From the NCBI RefSeq assembly GCF_026212465.1, contig NC_080047.1, positions 36,374,174 through 36,438,173 of the forward strand: a stretch of DNA of 64,000 nucleotides. The letters run 5' to 3'. Both the position numbers and the translations under genes were made by a program. This document shows, one piece after another, positions 1-11,466 of this stretch (its first letter is position 1; the number at the start of each line of letters is the position of its first letter). The DNA is from Amaranthus tricolor (lineage: Eukaryota > Streptophyta > Magnoliopsida > Caryophyllales > Amaranthaceae). The notes under the pieces are model-generated. The model saw only the letters and a program-made list of their open reading frames with translations, did not search any database and had not been told where the DNA came from.

Positions 1-112
1 GCGTGGAAAATTACCTTAATCAATTCTTGTTTAATGTAATTTTTAACGCAATTGATTTAATTTTTTTTTTCAATTATCGACATCCCTGGTCTATTTTCTG
101 GTTCCGCCCCTG
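1..112 (+). mobile_element. 3' end of a hAT transposon (duplicate copy, cut by window edge)
   Basis: This stretch matches the last 112 bases of the hAT element that ends at 59,893, including the final CCGCCCCTG terminus. The 8 bases that follow (113-120, acggcatg) match the target duplication around the complete copy (acagcatg at 56,502-56,509 and acgacatg at 59,894-59,901) apart from single changes. It is the tail of a second copy of the same insertion, carried along when the host gene segment was duplicated. The rest of the element lies left of the window. Confidence 0.8.
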
Positions 113-299
113 ACGGCATGTGCAACATACTCGATTTTACAAATTAACCCCAAAATTAGGAAGCCTCATGCACTATAGCATACATAGTAAATTTTTTGTA
201 TTTTAAAATAAAATAAAGCAACTTGTAGAAGGATTTAACATAAAAAGAATACGAGGGATCAAATATTAAAAATGCACTAGGTCTTATAAATATCATAAA

Positions 300-556
300 T
301 TCTTGTGAGAAACGGTCTCTTTGAGAGACTATCTCTAATTGGGCCGACCTATTATATATTTTTTTAAATATTGTAAGTAGCCATTAAGAATGATGTAAGT
401 AAACATTTAAGATATTGAAAGTAGGCATTAAGGATACGGTAAGTAAGCATTAAAGATAATACAAGTAGGCATTAGGAATACGGTAAGTAGACATTAATCT
501 TTAGTGGGTTGGACTTGAGATACGTCTCTCAAAGGGACGGTCTCTCAAGAGACTAG
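300..556. repeat. MITE-like element with gagacggtctct arms and internal 22-bp repeats (copy A)
   Basis: Imperfect inverted arms (left gagaaacggtctctttgagagac, right read inverted as ttgagagaccgtccctttgag) flank six tandem units of exactly 22 bp between about 372 and 503. Each unit has the pattern gtaagtaggcattaaggatacg with changes. The same element is in copy B at about 60,080-60,322, where 15 bases of the right arm are missing. A related layout is at 51,890-52,110. No clean target duplication was found, so the transposon class is unknown. Confidence 0.55.
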
Positions 557-790
557 CTGAATAAAAAATTTGGTTGCATTTAAAATGGTGATAGTGATGT
601 ATGGTGAGGCAAACCGTTACTTATTGGGCAAAATTTATGATGCTAATAGTACTAATTGAAATACTTCTTTTCATGTTAATTTGTGTAAATAATAAGAGAT
701 AATAATTATGTTAGTTGGGCTATTCAGCCCATGTATAAAAATTATCTCACGATAAAACCGTCTCACACAAGAATTTTTGTAAAAAATTAC

Positions 791-1688
791 CGGCGTAGTT
801 TCCGATCACGGTAACGTTAGCATCAGCATTAGGCCCAATAACAACATTAGTAGGATGTTGGTCTGTGGACAACGGCAGTGATCCGGGCTTGTTTTGGAGA
901 AGAACTATTCGTTGATGAGCTACCTGAAGGGCCAGATCTTGATGGGCTGGAGTGCAAACATCTTTTGGGCCCAAGTTTCCAAATGGTTGAGCTGATGGTT
1001 CACCATCAAAAATTCCTAGTCTCATTTGGACAGTTATGGTGTTGGTCAAGGCCTGGTTTACATCAGCTTCTGTCAATAGTCCTTTCGTTATTGCCCCTTC
1101 GGTGTGCACTGCTAAAAAGGGCCCACGATCCAAGTCTAAACCTGAATTCAAAGAAAAACTTATGTATTCACAAACAAATGTATTGGGTTATTAGAGAAAA
1201 ATCAATATACTTTTAAATGTCCAATGACAAAAGACTTTCCCTCAATATTGCAATTTGGAACATCTTTCCCGCTTTTTTATAATTTTTATTAATAATCAAA
1301 TCGCTCGTATAATGAATATCTGTGAAAGAGCAAACTGTCATCTGAGATGGCGGTTTGTTTTTCATAATTTTTTTAAAAATATTGTCTATAGCAGATCACC
1401 ATCTAAGAAAGTCATTTAATTTGAAATACAACCAAACTGCTTTCTCAGATGGTGGTTTGGTAAAAAAATACTTCCAGCCCGTTCTACGTGGACGGTAACA
1501 TAGGAATTCATTTTTTCATGGAAGTAGGATAGAAAATAAAATTCCAATTACTAACATTTTTGTGAGCAAAGATTCCAATAACAATCAACTAAAAAGAAAA
1601 TAATGTATTAAATCGAATATAAAACTAACCCGCTTTTATAGTATCCGCAGCTGCTTCCTCCGGTGTGCGGGTGTAATGTTGAGAATCG
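791..1688 (-). pseudogene. Beta-D-xylosidase fragment (two exons, copy A)
   Basis: On the minus strand, exon 791-1141 (351 bp, the same length as the copy B exon 60,557-60,907) encodes glycoside hydrolase family 3 sequence running from GLDLD...[10 protein letters not shown] to VIGPNADA...IGNYAG. Exon remnant 1630-1688 carries the last 59 of 98 bases of the preceding exon (codons for [19 protein letters not shown]). Splice sites are still present, but the exon has changes at positions conserved in the family: DLDCGPF has become DLDRGPF, and QGIVLL has become QRIVLL. The gene is cut off inside the upstream exon, so the exon with the catalytic Asp is largely lost. The downstream exons would lie left of the window. 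This is very likely a non-functional partial duplicate. Confidence 0.85.
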
Positions 1689-1715
1689 AAATAAAAAAAA
1701 AAAGAAAAAAATTCA

Positions 1716-1961
<246 letters not shown>

Positions 1962-2094
1962 GTCGAATGAATTTGTTTTGTTTAATTAATTTAATTTTTA
2001 AGTTATTGTTGTTTAATAAATGTTGTAATGCATTATATTATGAGAATGTTATTGTAAGTGTTTTTTTAATTGAAATTCGAGAAAAAGGAAAAAA

Positions 2095-2170
2095 AAAATT
2101 TAAATCCAGAAAAAAGTGTGACTCTACTTAGGTACAGTCGCACTTTTTGTGCGACTGGATTTATAATTTT
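2095..2170. repeat. Second GTCGCAC hairpin
   Basis: The core agtcgcactttttgtgcgact appears again inside a longer foldback whose outer arms are aaatccag and ctggattt. Together with the hairpin at 1716-1748 it brackets about 400 bp, and both are followed by similar AT-rich sequence (tcgaatgaatttattttgtttaat). They may be the two ends of one small AT-rich element. 1957-2094 and 2171-2490 otherwise hold only AT-rich sequence with no gene. Confidence 0.6.
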
Positions 2171-3717
2171 TTTTTTTAAATTTCGAATGAAAATTTATTT
2201 ATTTATTTATTTTTATTTTATTTAATTTCGAATGAATTTATTTATTTTGTTTAATCAATTTTAAATTTTAGCTGTTTAAATATTTATAAATATAATAATT
2301 GTTGATTTGTTTGTAACTGTGAATTATTTTGGTTTGGAATAATTTATATGATTGTAAGTGTTTGTAGTAAATTAACTTAAATGTTTATTAAATCAATATT
2401 GTAAGTGTAATTAAAATGAATATAACTTAATTTAATTTTTTATGCTTTTAATTTTTTATAAATAGTAATTAAAATATGAAAATTGTAGTAAATGGCTGGA
2501 AATCAAGGAAAAGGTAAAGGGTTTTTTAGAGGGTTATGGAGCGGCAATAGCTCTAGGCCGACTTTTACTGAGAGGGGATCCCTATGAGAGGGGGGTTACG
2601 GGATCTGCAAGGCGAGCAAGGCAAAAACAGGCGGCCAGACATAGTCAGGCCCAACGTTCAACAACCCTAGACCAAGTGCATAGTCGTTTTCAGCGCCAGA
2701 GTAGCCTGCATAGTCATACGGTCGGCTCAGGTGACGATGATACTGATTACGACGATTCTGTAAGTCGGGAAGAGTCTGTCGGTCAGGATGAGTTTGCCAG
2801 TTATCCTGTTGATTGAACGATCGTCAGAGGCCATGCCGGTCAGTTTAGGATTAGAGGGCATAGCGCGGCTGGCACTTCTGATCACGCATGAGCCAGCCAG
2901 GTTGAGGATGCGGCTCCACGAAGGAGGAGGCGCTCACAGTCCGCGGACATGGACTGGTTGATCACATCACCCCAGCCCGGGGGCCCTATTGACACCACTT
3001 TAACACCCAGCTACGGTGGGCACGTAGCAAAGGTTATGTTTGAGGGATCGGAGCGCACCCCTCCGATTTTGGAATGTCGTCCTAGGAAGAGGACGTTGGA
3101 TGCAATCATCAGACTTCAGGACATGTCAGATGAACAGTACGAGATGTTACCTGCCACTCCTCTTGGTCGTCTGCCGTATATAATGCACCAGCACATTGAT
3201 AGTGCTCTCCTTACGGCATTTGTGGAAAGGTGACAGCCTGATACCAACACCTTCCACATGCCGTGGGTGGAGATGATCATAATGTTGCACGACGTGCAAC
3301 GAATCTTAGTAATTGGCATTGACGGTTCACTTCCCGTTGAACCGTCTGATCGTGAGTGGCAGCTTGGCCTGGCCGGCCTGTTTGGGGAGCCATTGTCGGA
3401 GCTGCGTCGGAAGGGGCACTTCACCAACGGCAGCATTAACGTTGGTGCACTGTTCTCAGTCGTTGGAGACTCAGGCTATTGCGTACTACATGGCTATAGT
3501 GGGTTCCACACTGCTCGTGGATAAGCTTGAGTCGGGATGCGGCCTCACCTTGTAGTTGCTGTCACTGCTGATCAACATGATATTGCTTGGGGTGCATTTA
3601 CGCTTGCTCACATGTATCGCCAACTGGGTATGGCGACAAGGACTGGGTGCAAGACTATTGCTGGTTGTCTGACACTGTTGCAGACATGGATATTCGAGTA
3701 CTTCCCAGCCTTCCGCC

Positions 3718-4918
3718 TGTAACACCCCGGCCCCTCGGACCGCTGGTGACTACTCTTGAAGACTGTAGACTAGCCCCACAAATAGGGCTGCACACGGTCA
3801 GGTCAGGTCTGGTTTGATAGAAAAATCAGACCAGACCAGAAATTTCGGTCTGGAAATTTTTCAGACCAGACCAGACCAGTCAAGACACCAGACCGGACCA
3901 GACCAGACCGTTCTAGAACGGTCTGGTCTGGTCTGGTCTACGGTTTTTTTTTTGTATTTTTTTAATTAAGAATCTAAGATAAACGATAATCTGTAAACAG
4001 TCTTAGGCATATACGCAGTCTTGGGACAATTTACTACAAAACCAAATAATATTCAGCATGAACTGAAAGTTAGCTACAGAAGCAACAATAGCTAAACCAA
4101 CAAAAGTTGAGCACTTAAAATTGTAAAACTATCCTTCGTTGCAGAAGTTAGGATCACAAATTTGCCTAAATTAAAAGGCATGTCAGTTCTTTTAGTCCTT
4201 CCAAACTATTTGTAGCGCCATTGTCATATGTACTTCACCATAGTTGCATAAATGGGCTGAAAGATTTTTAGTTCTTTGGTTCGTACAATAATGGACTCTA
4301 TTATAACGACTCAATAAATCTTGTGCGCTTTTTATGAAGTTGTAAATGAAATTTTCTACTAATGTTATAATAGTAACATTTAAAATTTTACTATTATAAC
4401 AGTAACATTTACTATTATAATAGAAAACCCAATCATAATGTTATAATAGTAACATTTAAAATTTTAAATAAAATGGAAATTACGGGTTCCGGTCTACGGT
4501 TTACGGTTTTCACCAGACCGAAATTTATTACGGTTTTCCGGTCCGGTCTGGTCTAAAAATTTTAAAACCGGGACCGGACCAGAAACCTTTTTTTATTTTA
4601 AAAAAACCGGACCAGACCATTTAAACCGTAGACCAGACCAAATATTTAAATTACGGTTTGGTCCGGTTTGGTTTACGGTTTAGACCAAACTCTGTTTAGC
4701 CCTACCCACAAACCAACACAAGTCTTTCTAGCGCACTTTGGCCTCACGCATGCGCACCCGGGAAAACTTCCTAGGAGGTTACCCATCCTAAGTTTGCTCT
4801 CCACTAAGCACGCTTAACTGTGGAGTTCTTAGCAAATGGGCTCCGTAGAAAAGAAGATGTTCCTTGTTGATATGAGTAGTCTATCAATCCATTTTCAAGC
4901 TAAATTTGGGGTATTACA
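3718..4918 (-). mobile_element. Cassandra TRIM solo LTR carrying a 5S rRNA-like region
   Basis: The element starts tgtaacacccc, ends ggggtattaca, and is flanked by 5-bp duplications (ccgcc at 3713-3717 and 4919-4923); removing it restores the PMD reading frame. Without the nested MITE it is about 271 bp, close to a Cassandra LTR. Read on the minus strand, 4837 down to about 4764 gives agaactccacagttaagcgt, gcttagtggagagc and ggatgggtaacctcctagga. These match the internal promoter half of plant 5S rRNA, which is the hallmark of Cassandra. There is no internal domain or second LTR, so this is a solo LTR. Confidence 0.85.
3783..4704. mobile_element. hAT-type MITE nested in the Cassandra LTR
   Basis: The ends tagggctgc and tttagcccta are short inverted repeats, with an 8-bp target duplication cccacaaa at 3775-3782 and 4705-4712, as expected for hAT. 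The subterminal parts are built from reiterated ggtctggtct / agaccagacc units pointing in opposite directions, so the element can fold on itself. The middle (about 3960-4480) is AT-rich and has no coding capacity. Confidence 0.88.
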
Positions 4919-6080
4919 CCGCCCCCATCGGCGCCAAGCTAACATGTCGAACAAGACTAGGGCAGAGATGTGGTCGCTGCAGAAGCCAATCCGTGAGCTG
5001 AGCAGATTGAGAGACTGCAGGAGCATACTAGACGCCATGACAGAGACACAGGTTTTTTACATGACCTCACATCGTTATACTAAATATTTTAATTTTATAT
5101 TATGTATTTTATGTTTATTTTCTTTGTAAGCAGGTGGAGTGGACTCCGTACATGAGTTCTACTAGGGCTTTATTGAACAACCACCCACGCACCGCCTATA
5201 TCGGTTGTAATCACCTGTTTTGATATCGTGGAGGTCTATTTGCCTGAGAGGACAGTCAGACAGCTCGGGTTTGCACAGGCCATTCCCCCCCCCCCCCCTC
5301 CGCTGAGACCTACCCAAGCTGTGCGACCGGCACAGGGCTCTTACTCAGTGACATACGCTTCTCCGTCTATGTACACGGAGATGTGGAGTAGGTTCCCCTA
5401 TTGTGCCTGCGTAGTTGAGCAGACACTGCGTTGGGCATCGGTTCCATCAGAGGCCGCCTCTGAGTACATTGACTGGTTTAGAGTGTCTTCCCACTCGTTT
5501 CTCATCCCCGGTGAAGGACCTGCTGCTGCGTTCGGTGTTGCAGACAACAGAGTCGAATATGTTAGTGTTTATGTTTATCTATTACATTTTTATGTGTCAT
5601 TACCGAAATTAACTGTCTAATTTTTTGACAATGTAATTGTTTTGTTTTTACAGTTTGCAGCTCAATTTCCCAGTAGACTCGCGCCATTGCTCAGGATGCC
5701 ATCTATTGTGCAAATGACGCCTCGGGAAAGACATGCTGCTGATATGTATCTAGATGAACTTAGAGAGTTGTTTGAGGAGTGACAAGCATTTAGAGGGCAT
5801 AGCCCTTAATAGACATTTGTGGAATTTGTATTGATGAAAATTATTTTTTAAAACTTTAGTGATGAAAAATTGTTATTATTACGTGTTGCGTATGATTCAT
5901 TTACACATTTATTGACTAACTTACTTATGGAATGAATAATATAGATATAATTACTACAATGAATACAATTAATAAAATGATAACAACAAGTATAATCAGT
6001 ACAATAAACACTAAGTAGTCTAAATTGACCGCGTCTTTGACGGTGTTATTTTTTTATCGTTGTATGCCGCACAATCTATT

Positions 6081-7159
6081 TCAAAGTAATATCCTGTTGT
6101 GATACTGTATCTCTAAATCTTTACATGAACTGTTAGCTGCTGCTCTCCAATTTTGCTGGACTGGCGGCAGCGGAGATGAATCATCGTTCATTAAAAGCTG
6201 AACATAATCATTCCTATTAACCCAAAGAATATGTATAAGTTTTTTTACGCCATGCATTCCCCCTGTTCTCCTTAACCGGAAGCACTAAACAGTTGTACAT
6301 TGAATTACCATCAGCAGAGCTATAATACGCAATTGCTATGTTCAGAAACGTTGCGGCGAAATATAATGCTGTCATTTCCATCCAGTGATTGTACAGAGCA
6401 GGTCCTTTGTTGTGGGCACCAATTCTGTGTATAGCTTCATCCACCAAATCATTTGATAGATACACGCGTGCATATTGCTCTCTATGCGTTTCCATTTACA
6501 AACTCATTGCACGTCGTAAAAGAGGCCATGCTTCCTCGCCCCCTAACTCTGTGGCGTCAATGGCTCTAAATCCACAATTACTATCACCTATCACATCAAT
6601 CCAGTCAAACAAATATGGCGGAAGAATAAACGGAATGTTATCTGGCCACGGAAAAAGTGAAAAATCACGTCCTGCTGAACCATCTGAAATAATAACAGTA
6701 TATTAATAACATTCATTTCATCTAAAACATATAAGATTATACGAAAACAAATAAGGGTACCAGATAAGTTGAAACTGAAGTTAATTCCAACTAACGATTG
6801 GTGCGACCGGCTGCTAGATCTACCACTAGATCTCCCGCGTGATGAAGATCTGGATCCGCGGCCCCTTGAGGATGATCTGCTGCACTTTTGTTTCTCCTCA
6901 GGGTTCTGCTTGTCATTGGTCTCCCCTTCCTCGGTGGACTTGCTTGTGGCTCAGGTATATCTGCTCCATCAGAGTGTAGTTCATGTTCAAGTACTTTAGA
7001 CATGCGCCGTACAACTGAGGGGTTGGCTTTTAAAACTTCATCCACCAACAATTGAAAGTACTCTTTATCATTGGCGTTTGCGTGCCGTACTTCTTCGTTG
7101 GCGTCTTCTTCTGGCTCTAAGTACTTTAACGTTTTCCAAAATGGATAGATACTGGACAA
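6081..7159 (-). pseudogene. MULE-associated OTU-type cysteine protease domain gene, fragment
   Basis: The upstream exon (about 7159-6791) encodes the linker found at the C-terminal side of plant MULE transposases: IYPFWKTLKYLEPEEDANEE, NANDKEYFQLLVDEVLKANP, VRRMSKVLEHELHSDGADIP and PRKGRPMTSRTLRRNKSA. After an intron (about 6790-6690), the next exon has GDSNCGFRAID, the OTU catalytic Cys motif (usually GDGNCGFRA), then YLSNDLVDEAIHRIGAHNKG, ALYNHWMEM and SSPLPPVQQNW, and a stop at 6081-6083. A stop interrupts the OTU exon just before METHREQ near 6495. The transposase catalytic core is absent. It faces the PMD gene tail to tail. Confidence 0.7.
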
Positions 7160-7509
7160 GTTGTAATAAATTTAATTAAAATTGAAAAGAGTTTAGTGAG
7201 CACGTGAAATGCGGTGAATATGAGCCCCAAACAAATTTCTATCACGGTTTATTTTTTTTCCCCACATAATTTGTAGCATCTGAGCATATCTCTGACTCTC
7301 ATGGACCATGGTAACTATGAGGGACGAGAAATTAGAACATTTATGCTCTTTATTGGGTTTGCAAATTTGTAAGGTACAATATTTATGCTCTTTATTTACA
7401 AATTAGAACATTAGATCCAAATTACATAAATAATTTATTATTCAGATTTCAATATTAAGATTTATAGAAGGTTTTACTTTTACTCCATCTAAATACCGCA
7501 TCACATTAA

Positions 7510-8062
7510 CGGCCCGTTTGGTTGATGGTAATGAAGTAATGGGAATGAAATGTTGTAATGGCAATAGTAATGAAGGAATGGATATGAGAATTGGTAATGA
7601 AGATTCTTTTGTTTGGTGTGCATGACTAAAGAATGGTAATGGAAGATAATATTCCATTGATTGCATTTGGTTGTTAGTAATAAAAAATAGTAATGACTCT
7701 TAGTTTCATTATTGTTTATTTGTATCTAAAAGCATTATTGTATCTAAATTATTCTATCTAATGATTCTTTTTTAATAATAATATTTTTTTGGATAATTAC
7801 ATACATTACCTTTTTTTTCTTCATTATTTTTTTTCTTCAGCTGGAAACAACATTACCTTATTTTATTACCACAGTAATACTTCATTACCATTACCGCCTA
7901 ATACCATGTTGTTTGATGGTAATGAAAATGGCCCTTTTTGGTAATTTCATTACCTTATTTTATTACCATCCATTACCATTGAAGGCATCCAAACAACCAA
8001 AATTTTCATTACTTAATTTTATTACCATTATCGCCCTCTAATACCATGTACCAAACGGGCCG
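7510..8062. mobile_element. Tourist-like (PIF/Harbinger) MITE
   Basis: Terminal inverted repeats cggcccgtttggt and accaaacgggccg are flanked by TAA on both sides (7507-7509 and 8063-8065), the 3-bp duplication typical of PIF/Harbinger. The interior is made of repeated taatgaa/ggtaatg and ccattacc motifs in opposite orientation. It has no coding capacity. Confidence 0.88.
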
Positions 8063-8065
8063 TAA

Positions 8066-9220
8066 AGCATTAGTAAAAAAATACTTTTGCAAGAGTGAGT
8101 TTAAAAATTACAAATCTAATAGGGGCTTGAAATGGGTAAATGATTAAATTTTTAGTGATAAATTTTGAATATATGTAGTTAAATTAATGTGTTGGTAAAA
8201 TATTTAATAGATAGAAATATTTATGCAACATAATAAAAATAAATTTCCATTAGGCTTATGCTCGTTCAATCCCAATGAATTTATAACACAGAATAGTAGC
8301 ACATATATTAAAAATTGTTTGGACTATTAAATTGTATGGATACAATCAAAAGTAAAAGAAAATTTGTGGATAAAAATTAAACTAATGGTAGAATTATTAT
8401 CCAAAATAAAAATATTGCAAAATATCAGTGATGGATCCAGAAACAAGAAACAAGTGATGTTAAAGTTTTAAATTTAAAAATTTAATTTTAACAAGCTTTT
8501 GATGAATGTAATTGTATATACCGAGTCTTCATATTTTAAAAACGACACATAATATAAACTGTTGACAAATTTAAATTAGTAAAAACACAATCATTTATGA
8601 TGGGAGTTAAAAGAGAGACATTAGTTTACAATAGGGAAAGCAAGCACTCTCTTGAGAGATCGTCTTTAGGAAAGACGACTTTCAAGAGTCTAGCCCAATG
8701 TATTTTAGGTTTATTTAAATAATAAAACTGATGCTTTACATTTCACAAGCGCGTGTGAAAGGGAATGTGAAAACTTTTATTCTTAATTGTCTTTCTTCCT
8801 CTTTCCCATGCAATATACATCCTCAAATGAATCTTAGATGCAAGACAACAATGATGTCATGAAAGGTATGTGATGTTGAAAAAGACAACAATGGTGGAAA
8901 ACAGTGATGTTGATAAAGACAACAAACATCTGATTTTTTTAAATTAAGCTTCATCAATGATGGAAAACAGTGAAGTTGAAGAAGACAACAATATCTACTA
9001 TTTGGGAAAAGGTAAAAAAAGTAATTGTGGTTATAAATTCATATATTTAGGAATATAACCAAAGATAATTGATATATAACTATGAACATTGACAAAGGTT
9101 GACTGAACAAAACTTTTCTATATTTATGAATATAATTCTATTTTTTTACCGTACTATGTGTTATAGTTGTAATAATAATACAAAAGATTGTTTATAAGTG
9201 ATTATAAAGCAAATTGGTAA
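8066..9220. other. AT-rich intergenic sequence, no gene seen
   Basis: There is no convincing ORF. A short arm of the gagacggtctc type (cttgagagatcgtctttagg...ctttcaagagtctagccca) is at about 8650-8700. A loose repeat of gatggaaaacagtgatgttga appears near 8890-8990. Confidence 0.6.
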
Positions 9221-11160
9221 CACCCTATTCTTGGTACTATAGCATACTCATGGTAGCATATTCTTCTATTCTTCTGGTTTAGCCACGCGCAATAACGTTT
9301 CACTCAATAAAAAAGGTTATTTAAACATGAATAGCCTAGAATCATGATAAACCTCATTTTTACCTTCTATTTGGGCATGATATTTATTCACTATTCCTTG
9401 GTTTCCGTGCATTTCTATTGCGTTTGGTTGGTGTTACGCTCTTTTGTAAGGTGGCATGTTTGTTGCTCGTCTTTGCAAAATGATCATCTATTTTGGAGTT
9501 TTAAAGCATGCTAGTTTGGAGGTGACATGGATCAAAGCTGAGGAAAAAATGAGGCTAAGAGGTGGAGAAAAATCCAAACCGAGCAAAGCAAGATGCATCA
9601 TTTATGGAAAGTCAACATTAGTGCCGATGGAGGTCAACTCACTCAGATTTTGGAAGATAAAAGTTGGGTTGTTAGCTTCAAATCGACTGGTCACACTTCG
9701 AATTTAGAGTTATAACATAGGAGATAGAGCTTTTTCAAAATGACATGCCAAAAGAGTAGGAAATCGTCCGATTGATCCATATAGACCGACTAATCGATCT
9801 TATGAGGGTGGTGTTCCGAAATGTTTGTGAAATTTACATTGGAGATCGATCGATCGATCGACCCAAGCGGATACACCTTGCATTTGTGATACACCTTCCC
9901 GCAAATTTTATATAACATGTACCTTCCTGGCCCAATTTCAGTAAATTAAAATGTTCAAGCATTAGGTGGCGATAAGAAGGCAGTAACAATTTTCTTATTT
10001 TTAGCTTCTTTCCATTCTCTCCCTTTTTACACTTATAAACCCTAGCTTTTTTTCTTAATTTTTCTTGCGTTAAATTGAATTTTTGCAATAAAACTTTATT
10101 TTATAGATTAATTTTGTTAATTACATTTATTTATTAGCAATTGTTGGTAATTATATCAAACTTTCAAGCCATGATCATGGAGGTTGAGAGTTGATTTTTT
10201 TGGGTTTTTATATTTTTGTTCTCCAATCATTTTCATCGTATGCATGTATCTTCTAATACTTCTCCTTAGTTATTATTGATAGTTCGTTCTTATTTTTATG
10301 CTTGTTTGTGGTTTTCACCATTATTGCTATATCTGTATTATTTTTGTTCTTATTTCATTATCCATTATGATGTTTTGAAGTAAAGAATGAGTAATGAGTA
10401 GTTTTATAGGGTTGGGGTTAACTCCACACTTGTTATGAGTTAATGATGATGAAACTTTAGTTGATTTTAGGTTGATTAAAGGCTTATATGGGGGGTTGTT
10501 CTACCCATTGGCTAATGATTGTTATGATTGTTTCAAAAGTACCAACGAGGGGTTGGATTTTGAGTAATCTGATCTCTTATTAATGGATGGAATTGGGTGT
10601 AAGGGATCAATGAGGATTGAATCTCGCATCCACCCTCCTATCTAAGTGCTTTATCCCCCAACTACGAGAGTAGGGAAGGATGAGAAAATAGCGGACAATT
10701 TATAGCCCAAGCCCATCATCTTCACTCACGAGAGTGAGGATGGTGAAGAGCTTAAAGGTAACCCAAGCCCGATCAAGGATCGAATTGCTCCCCTTAGTAC
10801 GATTCGCTACCGTTTATGACCCTTAAGAACTAGTGTAGAGCCATCAAATAGTCATTATGAATAAGTTAACCCTACTCCATCTTTATCATTAATTGTTAAG
10901 CCTTCTTTTTATATACTCTTTGTTATTGTTTGCAATAAAAAGCCCTTTTATATCTTGACTAATTGGTTATAAGTTGTAGGCTTCTAGGTAATTGTAGTTT
11001 CTCTCTCTTTAAAGACCCTTTTCGAGCCAAGAGACTCTTTGACCGCACTCTCCTCTATGGGTATGAGCTGCTATCTTTCTTCCCTCTTCAGACTCTGACC
11101 ATAGTTTTCTATAAGTGGGATACACCGGATATGATGTTGATGACAACAACATAAGTACTA
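9221..11160. repeat. Probable LTR/UTR remnant of a retrotransposon (unclassified)
   Basis: The stretch is pyrimidine-rich with no usable ORF; the longest frames here are below 90 codons and resemble nothing I know. The text around 10,600-10,880 (ctacgagagtagggaagg, actcacgagagtgaggat, agaactagtgtagagccatc) and around 11,090-11,155 (gggatacaccggatatgatg) resembles leader sequence of plant Gypsy-type elements, but no LTR pair, PBS or protein domain is visible. The class is not determined. A (GATC) short tandem is at 9843-9860. Confidence 0.3.
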
Positions 11161-11466
11161 ATTAACTAATTAACCAACAAGTATATAAAGACATTAGCAA
11201 ATAAAATTAATTTTTAATAATCCAAATAAACTTTATGAAATTAAATAAATAAAAACAAATTTTTAATAACCAGGAACATACCCTTACTATCAAATGGCAA
11301 TCATACAAAAGAAATTCAGCCTGGTCTACATACATGTAACTAACAATTGGAAATTGAATACAAATACAAGTTAATTAAGCATTATAATATACTTAATTAT
11401 AATAATTAATTGAATAAATTAAGATTTGGCATGTCTTCATTCCGATAAAAATCAATCCATGGATAA

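Larger units (their letters stand above)
113..1688 (-). repeat. Duplicated beta-xylosidase gene segment, copy A
   Basis: The block is near-identical to 59,894-62,446 (copy B) once B's 909-bp MITE insertion and a 90-base hairpin segment near 61,020-61,115 are removed. It covers intron sequence, one whole exon and part of another. Homology stops abruptly at 1688, inside an exon, and is followed by A-rich sequence and a TA repeat. The two copies share the hAT insertion end, so the duplication happened after that insertion. Whether it arose as a tandem duplication or an ectopic copy cannot be told from this window. Confidence 0.9.
2492..5782 (+). pseudogene. Plant mobile domain (PMD, MAIL1/PP7-like family) gene, dead
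   Basis: An ATG at 2492 opens a short MAGNQGKGKG... reading frame that soon hits stops. From about 2945 the PMD family pattern is clear: LPYIMHQHIDSALLTAFVER, then a stop, then QPDTNTFHMP, LHDVQRILVIGIDG and later GAFTLAHMYRQL and LLQTWIFEYFPAFR. The frame resumes after a nested insertion (3718-4918) with RPPIGAK. Introns at about 5052-5133 (gt...cag) and about 5560-5652 keep plant splice signals. The last exons read EVYLPERTVRQLGFAQAIPP and MTPRERHAADMYLDELRELF before a TGA at 5780. Several stops are TGA codons where TGG or CGA is expected, and at least one frameshift is present. PMD proteins occur both as host genes and inside Mutator or Gypsy transposons. The neighbouring MULE-type gene favours a transposon origin here. 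Confidence 0.75.

Noticed and set aside
878..1216. Plus-strand ORFs over the xylosidase exons (also 60,644-60,982 and 55,513-55,908)
   Set aside because: Antisense shadows of well-supported GH3 exons.
9456..9707. 83-codon ORF as a gene
   Set aside because: No recognisable domain, no splice partners and no similarity to anything else in the window.
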